DNA from: Paenibacillus montaniterrae
GTDB taxonomy: Bacteria; Bacillota; Bacilli; Paenibacillales; Paenibacillaceae
Direction: 5' to 3'
DNA: 64,000 nt
Assembly (NCBI RefSeq): GCF_018403185.1
Contig: NZ_BOSE01000001.1
Coordinates: 1-64,000 of the forward strand
The position numbers and the translations under genes are program-made. The number at the start of each line of letters is the position of its first letter. The stretch's first letter is position 1. Positions 51,315-61,164 of the stretch are shown here, in pieces. Below the pieces are notes generated by a model. The model did not search any database, was not told the DNA's origin, and saw nothing but the letters and a program-made list of their open reading frames with translations.

Positions 51315-51380
51315 GCCTTTGCGGCTGTCCAGAAACTCAGTGAAAGCTGATGCTCTGGGCGCCCCAAAGGCTTTTCTATT
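51311..51380 (+). terminator. Terminator after MFS gene
   Basis: AAGCCTTTG pairs with CCAAAGGCTT across a long internal part and is followed by TTCTATTTC. It separates the transporter from the convergent UPF0637 gene. Confidence 0.6.
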
Positions 51381-51424
51381 TCACTGTGTGCACAGCTCTG
51401 CTAAATGCGATTCTAGCAAAGGTC

Positions 51425-52075
51425 CTAGACGTAGGCGAGGCACGCTTTTTTGTAGAGCGGCATAAGCTGCTCATAGGTTTCGGCCGCGAAGCGAATAAGC
51501 GCTTGCTCATCAGCGACGATCGGATCGTTTGGCGCCAAATGGCGGCCGATCAGCAGCTCTGCTTTGCCAACATCGCGGAAGCGGGCCAGCAGGTTGCGCC
51601 AATCACCCGCTGCAAGCTCACTCGCTGCGATCGCATCTTTTTTCATATGGTCAAGCGAAACGACATAACTATTTGGTACGAGGGAAATCAGCTCATCAAG
51701 CTCGTTCAAGTAGGCCGTTGCAATATTACGCTTGCCTGGCACTTCATAAATAAGCGCCAGCCATACAAACAGATGATCGTCAAACAAGCCAAGCTGAAAA
51801 TGAGGATGTGCCTTATAGCCGCGTTTGTTGGCGCATAGGGCAAGCCACGTGTCATTAGGCGGATTAACAGTGCGGCGTGCATGCTTGGCGATATGAAGGT
51901 ACATCTCGCTGCCTGCCGAAGGACTAATTTCCGCTGCAAGCTGCTCGCCGATGCGCTGAAGCTTTGGTCGGATTTGCTCCACGATTCCGTTCATTCGTTC
52001 ATTAAGTCCAGCTATTTGAAAAACTGCGAAATCATCTGTCGTAAAACCAGTAGCCGTTTTTGTTTTAGTTGTCAT
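51425..52075 (-). CDS. UPF0637/DUF1054 protein (YktB-like)
   Basis: A 216-residue protein (GFTTDDFAVFQIAGLNERMN, PPNDTWLALCANKRGYKAHP, HFQLGLFDDHLFVWLALIYE) matching the UPF0637 family, found widely in Bacillales with unknown function. The length is typical. It is monocistronic and converges on the MFS gene. Confidence 0.9.
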   Translation of the reverse strand: MTTKTKTATGFTTDDFAVFQIAGLNERMNGIVEQIRPKLQRIGEQLAAEISPSAGSEMYLHIAKHARRTVNPPNDTWLALCANKRGYKAHPHFQLGLFDDHLFVWLALIYEVPGKRNIATAYLNELDELISLVPNSYVVSLDHMKKDAIAASELAAGDWRNLLARFRDVGKAELLIGRHLAPNDPIVADEQALIRFAAETYEQLMPLYKKACLAYV

Positions 52076-52332
52076 AGCTTACGTCCTTTCCTTATTTATT
52101 GAGAAATCTTATCATTTAATAATTATTATAACATAGCTGTGCAAGGCTGTCCGCATTTTGCCATTAAAAAACCTTAAACTTTACGGGTTACGATTAGGAT
52201 TGCAGAAAGAGGAGAAAAATAGTCAATAAACCAAGTTGCCAATACATAAGATGAAGTATAAGATAAAGGTAAGGGGGAATAGTCAGAACATTTAGGCTAT
52301 TTCCCAATTCACTCAATTTAGGGGGGATTGCC

Positions 52333-52929
52333 GTGAATAGAAACTATGAAGTAGAATATTGCAACCTTGAGCTTCGTTTCGAGCGGCGGCAAATCCAAAA
52401 TTTGATACGGGAGCTCATTCAGGAAGGGTATTCTCTATACTGGAGTGAAACAGAAGGAAAGTTTCTCGTGTCAATTCGAACGGGGCGTAAGCTCGTGAAG
52501 CTTCACTTCGAAAAGGTGAATCAGCGGTACCGTATAGTTGGGGATTACATTATTAAGGATGAGCGATTATCCGAGCTGCTAGAAAAGCTAATTAATGACT
52601 CTCGTGGGCATGCAGTGGTGAAAAGAATCAAAGATCGCCAAATCGTAATTGAAAACATTATGTTTGGCGAAATCATTCGATTGGTGGAGGTGTCTGGTAT
52701 GGAGCATCGTATTATTTATCAGAAAAAACCTTTTGTTACCTTTGAAGACATGATTCAAGCTTTTCAGTCCAAACGAGCAGAGGAGAGAATTGGCGTGCTG
52801 CGTATGGAGCTTGACTACGAGTTAAGCAATTTGCATGAGGCAATTGCAGCACAGGACGAGACTAAAATAGCGCAAATTACAGAACGGTTACAGACACTGC
52901 GCATCGAGATGCTGCAGCTTGAAATGTAA
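52333..52929 (+). CDS. Conserved hypothetical protein upstream of gnd
   Basis: A 198-residue charged protein (YEVEYCNLELRFERRQIQNL, KLVKLHFEKVNQRYRIVGDY) whose last 60 residues are a helical pair (ELSNLHEAIAAQDETKIAQI). GTG 52333 follows GGGGGG. No family was recognised with confidence. A terminator separates it from gnd. Confidence 0.65.
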   Translation: MNRNYEVEYCNLELRFERRQIQNLIRELIQEGYSLYWSETEGKFLVSIRTGRKLVKLHFEKVNQRYRIVGDYIIKDERLSELLEKLINDSRGHAVVKRIKDRQIVIENIMFGEIIRLVEVSGMEHRIIYQKKPFVTFEDMIQAFQSKRAEERIGVLRMELDYELSNLHEAIAAQDETKIAQITERLQTLRIEMLQLEM

Positions 52930-52965
52930 ACCGGAGGCCACTCTTTTTCAACTTGTGCATAGATA

Positions 52966-52999
52966 AAAAACGAGTGAATTGCATTTCGCTCGTTTTTTT
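52966..52999 (+). terminator. Terminator before gnd
   Basis: AAAACGAG and CTCGTTTT pair around TGAATTGCATTTCG and are followed by T residues. Confidence 0.8.
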
Positions 53000-53155
53000 G
53001 TGCGGCAATTGAGATATAAATGAAGCTTGGGTCTGCAATTGATAATTGTGATGAGAAATTCATTACAAATTCATCGAGAACTGTTTTCTTATTGTATTAA
53101 AAGGAGTAAAATATAGCTATTGTAAAAAATAAAGAAGAAGGATGGAATAAACCAA

Positions 53156-54574
53156 ATGTCTAAACAACAAATTGGCGTTATCGGTATGGCTGTTATGGGT
53201 CGCAATCTGGCTCTTAACATTGAAAGCCGTGGATTTACAGTTTCTGTATACAATCGTTCCAGAGAGAAAACAGACGAGTTGATGGCTGAAATTGAAGGCC
53301 AAGGCAAAAACCTTGTCCCAACATACAGCATTGAGGAATTTGTACAATCTCTTGAAGTACCACGCAAAATTTTAATTATGGTACAAGCAGGAGCTGGTAC
53401 AGATGCTACAATTAATTCGCTAACTCCTCATCTTTCTGAAGGCGACATCATTATTGATGGAGGCAACGCATACTTCCCTGATACGCAGCGCCGCAGCAAA
53501 GAGCTTGAAGCACAAGGCTTCCGCTTTATCGGCACAGGTGTATCCGGCGGCGAAGAAGGCGCGCTTAAAGGACCTTCGATTATGCCTGGCGGTCAAAAAT
53601 CTGCTTATGAGCTGGTTGAACCGATTCTTACAGCGATTTCTGCTAAAGTTGGCGACGATGCTTGCTGCACATATATCGGACCGGACGGAGCGGGCCATTA
53701 TGTAAAAATGGTTCACAACGGTATTGAATACGGAGATATGCAATTGATCTGCGAAGCATATGATCTGTTGAAAAATGTTCTTGGCGTATCGACTGAAGAG
53801 CTGCATGAGATTTTTACAGAGTGGAATAAAGGCGAGCTTGACAGCTACCTTATTGAAATCACTCGCGATATCTTCTCAAAATATGATCCTGAGACAGGCA
53901 AGCCAATGGTTGATGTTATCCTTGACTCAGCTGGTCAAAAAGGTACTGGTAAATGGACAAGCCAAAGCTCGCTTGATCTAGGTGTGCCATTGTCGATCAT
54001 TACTGAATCTGTATTCACTCGCTTCCTGTCTGCAATGAAGGAAGAGCGCGTAGCAGCAAGCAAAGTGCTAAGCGGTCCAGAGCGTCCTCAGTTCACTGGC
54101 GACAAGGCTGAATTTATTGAAGCGATTCGCAAGGCGCTTTATGCAAGTAAAATTTGTTCTTATGCGCAAGGCTTTGCTCAAATGCGCGCTGCTTCTGAAG
54201 AATACGGCTGGGATTTGCGCTACGGCGACATCGCGATGATTTTCCGCGGCGGCTGCATCATTCGCGCTCGCTTCCTGCAAAACATTAAGGACGCATATGA
54301 TCGCGATCCTAACCTTCGCAACCTGTTGCTTGACGAATACTTCAAAAACATTGTGGAATCCTATCAATCCGCATGGCGTGAAGTTGTGGCAACTGCTGTT
54401 AAATACGGCGTTCCTGTGCCGGCATTCTCCAGCGCATTGGCATACTTCGACAGCTATCGCTCTGAGCGTCTTCCTGCTAACCTGCTGCAGGCACAACGAG
54501 ATTACTTCGGTGCTCATACGTTCAAGCGTGTAGACAAAGAAGGAACCTTCCACTTCAACTGGCTGCAAGCTTAA
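53156..54574 (+). CDS. gndA: 6-phosphogluconate dehydrogenase, NADP-dependent
   Basis: A 472-residue oxidative pentose-phosphate enzyme making ribulose 5-phosphate, CO2 and [25 protein letters not shown] is the dinucleotide-binding fold, [12 protein letters not shown] has the arginine that favours NADP, and [31 protein letters not shown] (catalytic Lys and His) and [16 protein letters not shown] are signature blocks. The length is normal and AGAAGAAGGATGG precedes the ATG. Confidence 0.97.
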   Translation: MSKQQIGVIGMAVMGRNLALNIESRGFTVSVYNRSREKTDELMAEIEGQGKNLVPTYSIEEFVQSLEVPRKILIMVQAGAGTDATINSLTPHLSEGDIIIDGGNAYFPDTQRRSKELEAQGFRFIGTGVSGGEEGALKGPSIMPGGQKSAYELVEPILTAISAKVGDDACCTYIGPDGAGHYVKMVHNGIEYGDMQLICEAYDLLKNVLGVSTEELHEIFTEWNKGELDSYLIEITRDIFSKYDPETGKPMVDVILDSAGQKGTGKWTSQSSLDLGVPLSIITESVFTRFLSAMKEERVAASKVLSGPERPQFTGDKAEFIEAIRKALYASKICSYAQGFAQMRAASEEYGWDLRYGDIAMIFRGGCIIRARFLQNIKDAYDRDPNLRNLLLDEYFKNIVESYQSAWREVVATAVKYGVPVPAFSSALAYFDSYRSERLPANLLQAQRDYFGAHTFKRVDKEGTFHFNWLQA

Positions 54575-54579
54575 TGAGG

Positions 54580-54879
54580 CTAGGAGCGAATTCCATGCGA
54601 AGCCTCGCGCAACCATTCGCGCAATCGCTCGGCTTCGTGCTCGCTGCTGGAACGGCGGCTAATTAAAGCCATTGCTGCTTCAGCGTACGCATGGAAATTT
54701 TGCAATAAACGTGGCTGCGATAGACCTAGTACGGCTGGGTCTTGATCAGCCACTTTTTTTGTTATATAGCCAAGCATCCACACAACATCGTCACGGGACA
54801 GCGGATAAGTGGGGTCCAAAATCCGCTCAATCTTTTGCTTGGTCTGATCCTGGAATGTACGGCTGTGATGTTCATTCAT
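54580..54879 (-). CDS. Hypothetical protein
   Basis: A 99-residue helical protein (ILDPTYPLSRDDVVWMLGYI, FHAYAEAAMALISRRSSSEH) converging on gnd. GGAGGGAACG precedes the ATG. No family was recognised. Confidence 0.65.
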   Translation of the reverse strand: MNEHHSRTFQDQTKQKIERILDPTYPLSRDDVVWMLGYITKKVADQDPAVLGLSQPRLLQNFHAYAEAAMALISRRSSSEHEAERLREWLREASHGIRS

Positions 54880-54964
54880 AATCGTTCCCTCCTAAATTTA
54901 TCTACCCTATACAGAACTAAAATGTTATGATAATGAAGATGACCTCGTATAAAGGATGAATGTC

Positions 54965-55501
54965 ATGGAAATTTGCAAAAAGCTAATTCTTATTGGTTTC
55001 ATGGGCACTGGCAAATCAAGTGTAGCTGCAGGCTTGTCAGAAGCGCTCGGCATACCGCATCTTGATATGGATGCTGAAATTGTAAGCTCTGCCGGCTTAA
55101 GCATACCTGAAATTTTTGCGCAGCAAGGCGAGCAGGCCTTCCGTACAATAGAAACGAAAGTGCTGGAGAAATTGTTGCTGGCTCCAGATCAAGCGATTAT
55201 TGCTACTGGCGGCGGAGCGGTGCTGAAGCCTTACAATTGCGAGCTTATGCTGCAGCATGGCTTTGTCGTTGCGCTGCAGGCAAGCGAGCAGGTCATTATT
55301 TCGCGCGTGCAGCAGGATACTGGACGACCGTTGCTGCAAGGTGATGTAGCAGAGCGCGTTCGCACTTTAATGCAGACACGTGCGAAAGCGTATGATTTTG
55401 CGCATATGTCACTCGATACGTCAGCCCTTTCGATCCCGCAAGTTGTGTCAGAAATCGTTGAAGCATGGCACATAGAGGCTGCTCGAAAAACCAGTCCATA
55501 A
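54965..55501 (+). CDS. aroK: Shikimate kinase
   Basis: A 178-residue enzyme phosphorylating shikimate in aromatic amino acid synthesis. LIGFMGTGKSSVAAGLSEA is the Walker A loop, LDMDAEI and ATGGGAVLKP are the shikimate-binding motifs, and QQDTGRPLLQG is the lid. ATG 54965 is nine bases after AAAGGA, better than ATG 54956. It precedes aroA, the next step but one in the pathway, by 44 bp. Confidence 0.93.
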   Translation: MEICKKLILIGFMGTGKSSVAAGLSEALGIPHLDMDAEIVSSAGLSIPEIFAQQGEQAFRTIETKVLEKLLLAPDQAIIATGGGAVLKPYNCELMLQHGFVVALQASEQVIISRVQQDTGRPLLQGDVAERVRTLMQTRAKAYDFAHMSLDTSALSIPQVVSEIVEAWHIEAARKTSP

Positions 55502-55545
55502 CGAACTTATTAAAATATTGATAGCTTAGAAAAGGAGATTGTAAC

Positions 55546-56841
55546 ATGGATGTAATTGTAACCCCAACTCCGAATTTGCAAGGCGAAATCGGGGCGCTTT
55601 CCTCCAAAAACTATACGACGCGCTATTTGCTTGTCGCTGCATTAGCAGAAGGGACAAGCACCATTTACTATCCGGCACATAGCGAGGATAGCGATGCGAT
55701 GCGTCGTTGCATTCGCGATCTTGGCGCCATTTTGCAAGAAGATGACGAGAAAATCGTCGTGACTGGCTTCGGCCGCCAACCGAAAGATGTGAAGGAGCTT
55801 GATGTTGGCAACGCTGGCGCCGTGCTTCGTTTTTTAATGGCGATAGCTTCTTTATGTCCAGATGTTACGTTTATTAATCGTTACCCAGACTCTTTAGGCA
55901 AGCGCCCGCATGGTGATTTGATCGATTCCTTGACTGCGATGGGGGTAGAAATTGAGCATAATGAAGGCAAGCTTCCAATCCGAATCAAGGGTGGAAAGCC
56001 TCGTGGCGGCCATATTCAAGTATCAGGCAATATAAGCTCGCAATTTTTAAGCGCGCTGCTGTTTCTTACCCCGCTCCTTGAAGAGGATAGTGAAATTGAA
56101 GTGCTGCATGATTTGAAATCAAAGGTGGTCATCGGCCAAACACTTGAAGTGCTTGAGCAGGCTGGAATTGTTATTCATGCGAGCGAAGACTATATGCACT
56201 TCAAGGTTCCAGGCAATCAATCCTATCAAGCGCGTGAATATACAGTCCAAGGTGATTATCCCGGCTCTGCGGCAATTCTTGCTGCTGCTGCGGTAACGAA
56301 CTCTAATGTCATTGTACACCGTTTAATGGAAAATAGTAAGCAGGGAGAGCGGGCAATTGTCGATGTTTTGAAAATGATGAATGTGCCGTTAACCCATGAA
56401 AACAACATCGTGCATGTAAAAGGCAATACTCAGCTTAAGGCTGTCGAATTTGATGGCGACCATGCTACGGATGCCGTGCTTGCGATGGTTGCAGCTGCGG
56501 TGTTCGCTGAAGGCACCTCACGCTTCTATAACGTAGAAAACTTGCGCTACAAGGAATGCGACCGCATTACAGACTACCTGGCAGAGCTGCGCAAGGCAGG
56601 AGCCGAGGTAGAGGAGCGGCAAGCCGAAATTATTGTACACGGTCGTCCAGAGGGATTGCCTGGCGGTGTAGAAATTAACGCACATTACGATCATCGCGTC
56701 ATTATGGCGTTAACGATTGTCGGCCTGCGCTGTGAGCAGCCGATTCGCATTAAGGACGCACATCATGTTGCGAAGTCATATCCGAACTATTTTGACCATT
56801 TGCAAGCTTTAGGTGCACAGGTAGAATGGGTGGAAGCGTAA
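55546..56841 (+). CDS. aroA: 5-enolpyruvylshikimate-3-phosphate synthase, divergent
   Basis: A 431-residue EPSP synthase joining PEP and shikimate 3-phosphate. SGNISSQFLSALLFLTPL, NLRYKECDRI, HYDHRVIMALTIVGL and VAKSYPNYF keep the catalytic residues. However, the N-terminal motif is SSKNYTTRYLLV rather than the usual GSKSxSNR, and the PEP/glyphosate loop reads GNAGAVLRF where most enzymes have GNAGTxxRP. AAAGGAG lies upstream. It is probably functional but belongs to an unusual subgroup. Confidence 0.87.
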   Translation: MDVIVTPTPNLQGEIGALSSKNYTTRYLLVAALAEGTSTIYYPAHSEDSDAMRRCIRDLGAILQEDDEKIVVTGFGRQPKDVKELDVGNAGAVLRFLMAIASLCPDVTFINRYPDSLGKRPHGDLIDSLTAMGVEIEHNEGKLPIRIKGGKPRGGHIQVSGNISSQFLSALLFLTPLLEEDSEIEVLHDLKSKVVIGQTLEVLEQAGIVIHASEDYMHFKVPGNQSYQAREYTVQGDYPGSAAILAAAAVTNSNVIVHRLMENSKQGERAIVDVLKMMNVPLTHENNIVHVKGNTQLKAVEFDGDHATDAVLAMVAAAVFAEGTSRFYNVENLRYKECDRITDYLAELRKAGAEVEERQAEIIVHGRPEGLPGGVEINAHYDHRVIMALTIVGLRCEQPIRIKDAHHVAKSYPNYFDHLQALGAQVEWVEA

Positions 56842-56932
56842 TCGCAGCCTGAGGCGGATAAACGTGGATGTGAAATGCGCTTGCTTCATATATATCCGTA
56901 TCCCGTGCATACTATGACATGAGGTGATCGAA

Positions 56933-57370
56933 ATGGGATTTAACAATCCAAGTCGTGAAGAGCTGAAGGCTTTGCTCGAAAAAACAGAGGTTATTGCGGT
57001 CGTAGGCTTGTCTGCATCGCGCGATCGGGTATCGTATATGGTATCGGAAGCGATGAAGAAAAAAGGCTACCGCATCATCCCTGTCAATCCAAATGCTGCG
57101 GAAATTTTGGATGAAACATGCTATGCGAGTCTGTCAGACATTCCATTTCCAGTTGATCTTGTCAATGTGTTTCGCCGCAGCGAGTATACGCCTGAGGTGG
57201 CGGAAGAAGCCGTTAAAATTGGCGCCAAAGCGCTGTGGCTGCAGCTCGGCATTTATTCTGAGGAAGCGGCGCAAATTGCTGAGGCCGGCGGCTTAACTGT
57301 TGTAATGGATCGCTGCATTAAAGTGGAGGATTCGATTCTGCTGCCGCATGGTAAAGCTGATCAGGCGTAG
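56933..57370 (+). CDS. CoA-binding domain protein (YneT/YccU-like)
   Basis: A 145-residue Rossmann-fold protein. VIAVVGLSASRDRVSYMVSE is the nucleotide-binding start, KGYRIIPVNPNAAEILDETC and ALWLQLGIYSEEAAQIAEAG are family blocks, and VVMDRCIKVE carries a conserved Cys. It probably binds CoA; the physiological role is unknown. GAGGTG lies 6 bases before ATG 56933. Confidence 0.88.
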   Translation: MGFNNPSREELKALLEKTEVIAVVGLSASRDRVSYMVSEAMKKKGYRIIPVNPNAAEILDETCYASLSDIPFPVDLVNVFRRSEYTPEVAEEAVKIGAKALWLQLGIYSEEAAQIAEAGGLTVVMDRCIKVEDSILLPHGKADQA

Positions 57371-57388
57371 CTGGCGCAAAGCTTCAAC

Positions 57389-57428
57389 GAGGCTGCATCT
57401 TTTCCTTAGGGAAGGGTGCGGCTTTTTA
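57389..57428 (+). terminator. Terminator after CoA-binding gene
   Basis: GGCTGCATC and GGTGCGGC pair with wobbles around TTTTCCTTAGGGAAG and are followed by TTTTTAG. Confidence 0.7.
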
Positions 57429-57431
57429 GTT

Positions 57432-57460
57432 TTGACAAATTGCCAAGTTACCCTTAACAT
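57432..57460 (+). promoter_or_regulatory. Promoter of the PTS operon
   Basis: TTGACA (57432-57437), 17-bp spacer and TAACAT (57455-57460). The -35 is perfect and the -10 is moderate. The start point should lie near 57467. Confidence 0.65.
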
Positions 57461-57504
57461 CGTTATAGGACTTTTACATCAGTCGTCGAACCAGTAAATT
57501 TATA

Positions 57505-57517
57505 TGAAACCGTTTCA
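57505..57517. promoter_or_regulatory. LacI/GntR-type operator before PTS operon
   Basis: TGAAA-CCG-TTTCA is a near-perfect palindrome about 40 bp after the predicted transcription start and 25 bp before the ATG. It resembles CcpA cre sites but is one base shorter, so a LacI-family or other local regulator is also possible. Binding here would block elongation. Confidence 0.5.
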
Positions 57518-57541
57518 GCAGATAAAGGATGGAGGTCAGCG

Positions 57542-59428
57542 ATGCCGTTTATTGGAAACCTACAGCAGCTAGGTCGAGCGATCATGCTTCCAATGATTAT
57601 TTTGCCTGCAGCAGCTGTGTTTCAAAGCCTGGCCCAGCTGCCGTGGCAGCATTTGGGACTGCCGCAGATGGAAGTATATTTGCAGCTTGCAGCAGCAGCT
57701 ATTTTTCAATTTTTACCGTACATTTTCGCACTTGGCATTGCACTTGGCTTGACTAGCAACGGGCTGGGAGCGGGAATGGCAGCTCTGGTCGGAATGTTTA
57801 TTTATAGCGGTATTACCGCGCACTATGCTCCAGGTACAGAACCAACTGTGCTGATTGGAACATTTATTGGCATTGTGGCGGGCATATCGCATTTGCGATT
57901 TAAAGATTTGCGCTTGCCTGAGTATATTCAATTTTTTGGCGGACCACGCTTTGTCCCGTTGTTCGTCAGCTTTTTTACGCTTATTTTTTCGATGTTTATC
58001 GTCAATTTATCAGAGCAGCTTGAATGGCTGCTGATCGAGCTTGGCGAGGTTGTGTCGCTTGCAGGCGGCTTTGGCGTTTTTCTATACGGCTTCGTGCATC
58101 GCATTCTCGTTATTTTCGGCTTGCATCATTTAGTCAGCCATCTGTTCTGGTTTCAGGTTGGCGGCTATGAGACGGAAGCAGGCTATATGGTGTACGGCGA
58201 TTTGCCGCGCTTTTTTGCAGGTGATCCGACAGCCGGCTCATTTATGGCAGGGCTTTATCCTACTATGATGTTTGCGCTGCCTGCGATTGCGCTGGCGATT
58301 ATTCATGAAGCGCGCGAGGATTTAAAGCCGCAAATTAGAAGAACCTTTACACTGGCGGCGCTTTCCTCTTTTTTAACTGGCGTAACCGAGCCGGTCGAGT
58401 TTGCGTTTCTATTTGTCGCGCCTTATTTGTATGTCGTCCATGCCTTGCTTTCAGGCTTAATTATGTGGCTAACCAATGAGCTAGGAATTTTGCACGGATT
58501 TTCATTTTCTGCAGGGGCTATCGACTATATTATTAATATGCATCTGGCTACTAATGGCTGGCTTATTATTCCGATAGGCATCGTAACCGGAGTCGTCTAT
58601 TACTTTTTGTTTCGCTGGGCTATTCGCCGCTTCCAAATTCCAACGCCTGGACGAGAGGAGGGCTCGCAGCTTGATGAATGGGTAGGTGATATTCCGTACC
58701 GAGCGCCGCTTATTTTGCAGGCAATCGGCGGCAAAAAAAATATTGTGCAGATGGAATCCTGTATTACAAGGCTTAGACTTAAGGTGCACTCCGAGAAGGA
58801 TATGGATGTCAATGCGCTGCGCAACCTGGGAGCTGCAGGCGTCATTCGGCTTGGCGGTGGTCATGTGCAGGTGGTATTCGGCACCTATTCCGAGCTGATT
58901 CGTGAGGAAATGCTGAAGACGATCCATCGCGATCAGCAGCAGGTATCGTTCCATTCGCCAATGCAAGGGCGAATGATTCCGCTGGCGGAAGTGCCGGATC
59001 CGATTTTTTCTGGGCAATTAGTGGGCAACGGGGTCGCTTTTATCCCAGATCGCGGAGAGCTTGTGTCGCCTGTGCGCGGCAAGGTAATACACATTTATCC
59101 AACGATGCATGCGATTGGCCTGCTGACAGAGGAAGGGCTGGAAGTGCTGCTTCATATCGGCATCGACACGTCGAAGCTCGTTGGCAAAGATTATTTTACG
59201 GCTGTTGTAAAAGAGGGAGAACAGGTTGAGCCTGGACAACTGCTAATTCGCTTTAATTTGCAAAAGGTTAAAAAAGACAGTAAGTCTCTTGCTACACCTA
59301 TGGTGATTACGAATTCTGATCGCGTGAAGGCTTGGCGATTTGCTCCGTTTATGGCGGTTAAGAAGGGGCAGTCCTCCATTATGTCGGTCGTACTTGAGGA
59401 AAGCAAGAGTGAGGGGGAAGTACGATGA
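57542..59428 (+). CDS. PTS sugar permease EIICBA (N-acetylglucosamine/glucose type)
   Basis: A 628-residue fused permease. EIIC spans residues about 1-370 with many membrane helices and the FLTGVTEPVEFAFLF sugar site. EIIB (residues about 390-460) has the phospho-acceptor Cys in MESCITRLRL. EIIA (residues about 480-625) has EVLLHIGIDTSKLVG, where the His is phosphorylated. It takes up and phosphorylates N-acetylglucosamine or glucose; GlcNAc is slightly favoured by the EIIC start. It overlaps enzyme I by 4 bp. Confidence 0.88.
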   Translation: MPFIGNLQQLGRAIMLPMIILPAAAVFQSLAQLPWQHLGLPQMEVYLQLAAAAIFQFLPYIFALGIALGLTSNGLGAGMAALVGMFIYSGITAHYAPGTEPTVLIGTFIGIVAGISHLRFKDLRLPEYIQFFGGPRFVPLFVSFFTLIFSMFIVNLSEQLEWLLIELGEVVSLAGGFGVFLYGFVHRILVIFGLHHLVSHLFWFQVGGYETEAGYMVYGDLPRFFAGDPTAGSFMAGLYPTMMFALPAIALAIIHEAREDLKPQIRRTFTLAALSSFLTGVTEPVEFAFLFVAPYLYVVHALLSGLIMWLTNELGILHGFSFSAGAIDYIINMHLATNGWLIIPIGIVTGVVYYFLFRWAIRRFQIPTPGREEGSQLDEWVGDIPYRAPLILQAIGGKKNIVQMESCITRLRLKVHSEKDMDVNALRNLGAAGVIRLGGGHVQVVFGTYSELIREEMLKTIHRDQQQVSFHSPMQGRMIPLAEVPDPIFSGQLVGNGVAFIPDRGELVSPVRGKVIHIYPTMHAIGLLTEEGLEVLLHIGIDTSKLVGKDYFTAVVKEGEQVEPGQLLIRFNLQKVKKDSKSLATPMVITNSDRVKAWRFAPFMAVKKGQSSIMSVVLEESKSEGEVR

Positions 59429-61164
59429 TTCAAGGTATTGGCGCTTCATCAGGCATTGCTATTGGCAAAGCTTTCGTATTGCCGAATTGGGAGCTGGAAA
59501 TTCCAGAGCAGCGAATTGATGTGGCGGATTTCGCCAAAGAGTTTGAACGAGTATACGAAGGCATTAGAACCTCGAAGGATGAAATCAATCAGATCAAGGA
59601 TGAGCTGAAGGATACAGTAGGAGAGCAGGAAAAGCAAATTTTTGATGCGCATCTGGCAATTCTTGATGATCCGGTTTTTATGAATGAGATACAGGGCATC
59701 ATTCAGCGGCAATACAAAGCAGCAGAGGTCGCGGTGAAGGAAGCAGTGGATCATTTTGTTACGATGTTCGATCTGCTCGAGGATGAGTATATGAAGGAGC
59801 GAGCGCTCGACATTCGCGATGTCGGCAATCGGCTGCTCAAGCATTTGCTGGGCGTTCCGGAAATTCAGCTGCCGAGCGACAACCAGCCCTTTATTCTTAT
59901 TGCCAAGGAGCTTTCACCGTCACAGCTTGCTCACCTTAACCCTGAAAACGTGCTTGGCATTGTGACGCTGACCGGAAGCCCAAGCTCACATGCCGCGATT
60001 ATGGCAAGAGCGCTTGGCATTCCGCTTGTCGTAGGGGTAGAAGGAAAGCTCACAGAATCGCTTGTAACCGGCCAAAGCATGGTGATGGATGGAAGTGACG
60101 GGTCGATCTATATTGAGCCTACAGAGCACATTGTAGAGCTTTATAGGCAATTGCAGGAGCAGCAGCGGGAAGCGAAGGAAATGCTGCAGCATCTTGCCGG
60201 CTACCGCTCCGTCACTGCGGATGGCAAATACGTCAGGCTGGAGGCCAATATCAGCTCGCTGAAGGAGCTCGAAATAGCGCTGAGAGGCGGCGCTCAAGGA
60301 GTAGGCTTGTTCCGTACCGAATTTCTTTATATGGATCGCCATCAATTTCCAAGCGAGGAGGAGCAGTATGCCGTTTATGCCAGCGTAGCTGAAAAGCTGC
60401 AGGAGGATACTGTTGTCATTCGCACGCTTGATATCGGTGGAGATAAGCAGCTTGATTATTACGAAATACACGAAGAGCAAAATCCGTTTATGGGCTATCG
60501 CGCGATTCGGATATCGCTTGATCAGCCGCAGCTGTTCAAAACTCAGCTGAGAGCGATTTTGCGCGCCAGCGTGCATGGCAGCATTAAAATTATGTTTCCG
60601 TTCATTACCTCAGTCAGCGAGGTGAGGGCGGCAAAGGCACTGCTGGAGGAAGCAAAGCAGGAGCTGCGTCTGCAAAATATTGCCTATGCCGAAAACATTC
60701 CGGTCGGCATTATGATTGAGGTGCCAGCAGCGGTCATGATTGCTGATGCACTCGCCAAGGAGGTCGATTTCTTCAGCATTGGCACCAATGATCTTATTCA
60801 ATTTACATTAGCCGTTGATCGAATGAATGATCGAATCTCGCAAATGTATGATCCGTATCATCCGGCTATTATTCGCATGCTTTGCTCAATCGTTGAGGCA
60901 GCCAAACGCAATCATTTGCCTATTAGCGTGTGTGGCGAGCTGGCTGGCGATATAAGAGCCTTGCCAATTTGGCTTAGCCTTGGCGTAGATTCGTTAAGCA
61001 TGTCGGCCCATTCGATTTTACAATTGAAGTCAAGATTGATCTATGCGTCACAGGAAGAGTGCAAGGATATTTTTGCAGAGGTTCTGGACTGTACGACAAG
61101 CGAGGAAATTAAAGCGGCGCTTGATCAATATATGGAGATTTTTGATTTGACAGCGAATGGTTAA
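59425..61164 (+). CDS. ptsP: PTS enzyme I (PEP-protein phosphotransferase)
   Basis: A 579-residue enzyme I that passes phosphate from PEP to HPr. GSPSSHAAIMARALGIPLVV contains the phosphorylated His, GVGLFRTEFLYMDRHQFP, TLDIGGDKQL and FFSIGTNDLIQFTLAVDRM are PEP-binding blocks, and SVCGELAGD carries the active-site Cys. The length is normal. It is translated directly after the EIICBA gene, and no HPr gene lies in this window. Confidence 0.94.
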   Translation: MIQGIGASSGIAIGKAFVLPNWELEIPEQRIDVADFAKEFERVYEGIRTSKDEINQIKDELKDTVGEQEKQIFDAHLAILDDPVFMNEIQGIIQRQYKAAEVAVKEAVDHFVTMFDLLEDEYMKERALDIRDVGNRLLKHLLGVPEIQLPSDNQPFILIAKELSPSQLAHLNPENVLGIVTLTGSPSSHAAIMARALGIPLVVGVEGKLTESLVTGQSMVMDGSDGSIYIEPTEHIVELYRQLQEQQREAKEMLQHLAGYRSVTADGKYVRLEANISSLKELEIALRGGAQGVGLFRTEFLYMDRHQFPSEEEQYAVYASVAEKLQEDTVVIRTLDIGGDKQLDYYEIHEEQNPFMGYRAIRISLDQPQLFKTQLRAILRASVHGSIKIMFPFITSVSEVRAAKALLEEAKQELRLQNIAYAENIPVGIMIEVPAAVMIADALAKEVDFFSIGTNDLIQFTLAVDRMNDRISQMYDPYHPAIIRMLCSIVEAAKRNHLPISVCGELAGDIRALPIWLSLGVDSLSMSAHSILQLKSRLIYASQEECKDIFAEVLDCTTSEEIKAALDQYMEIFDLTANG

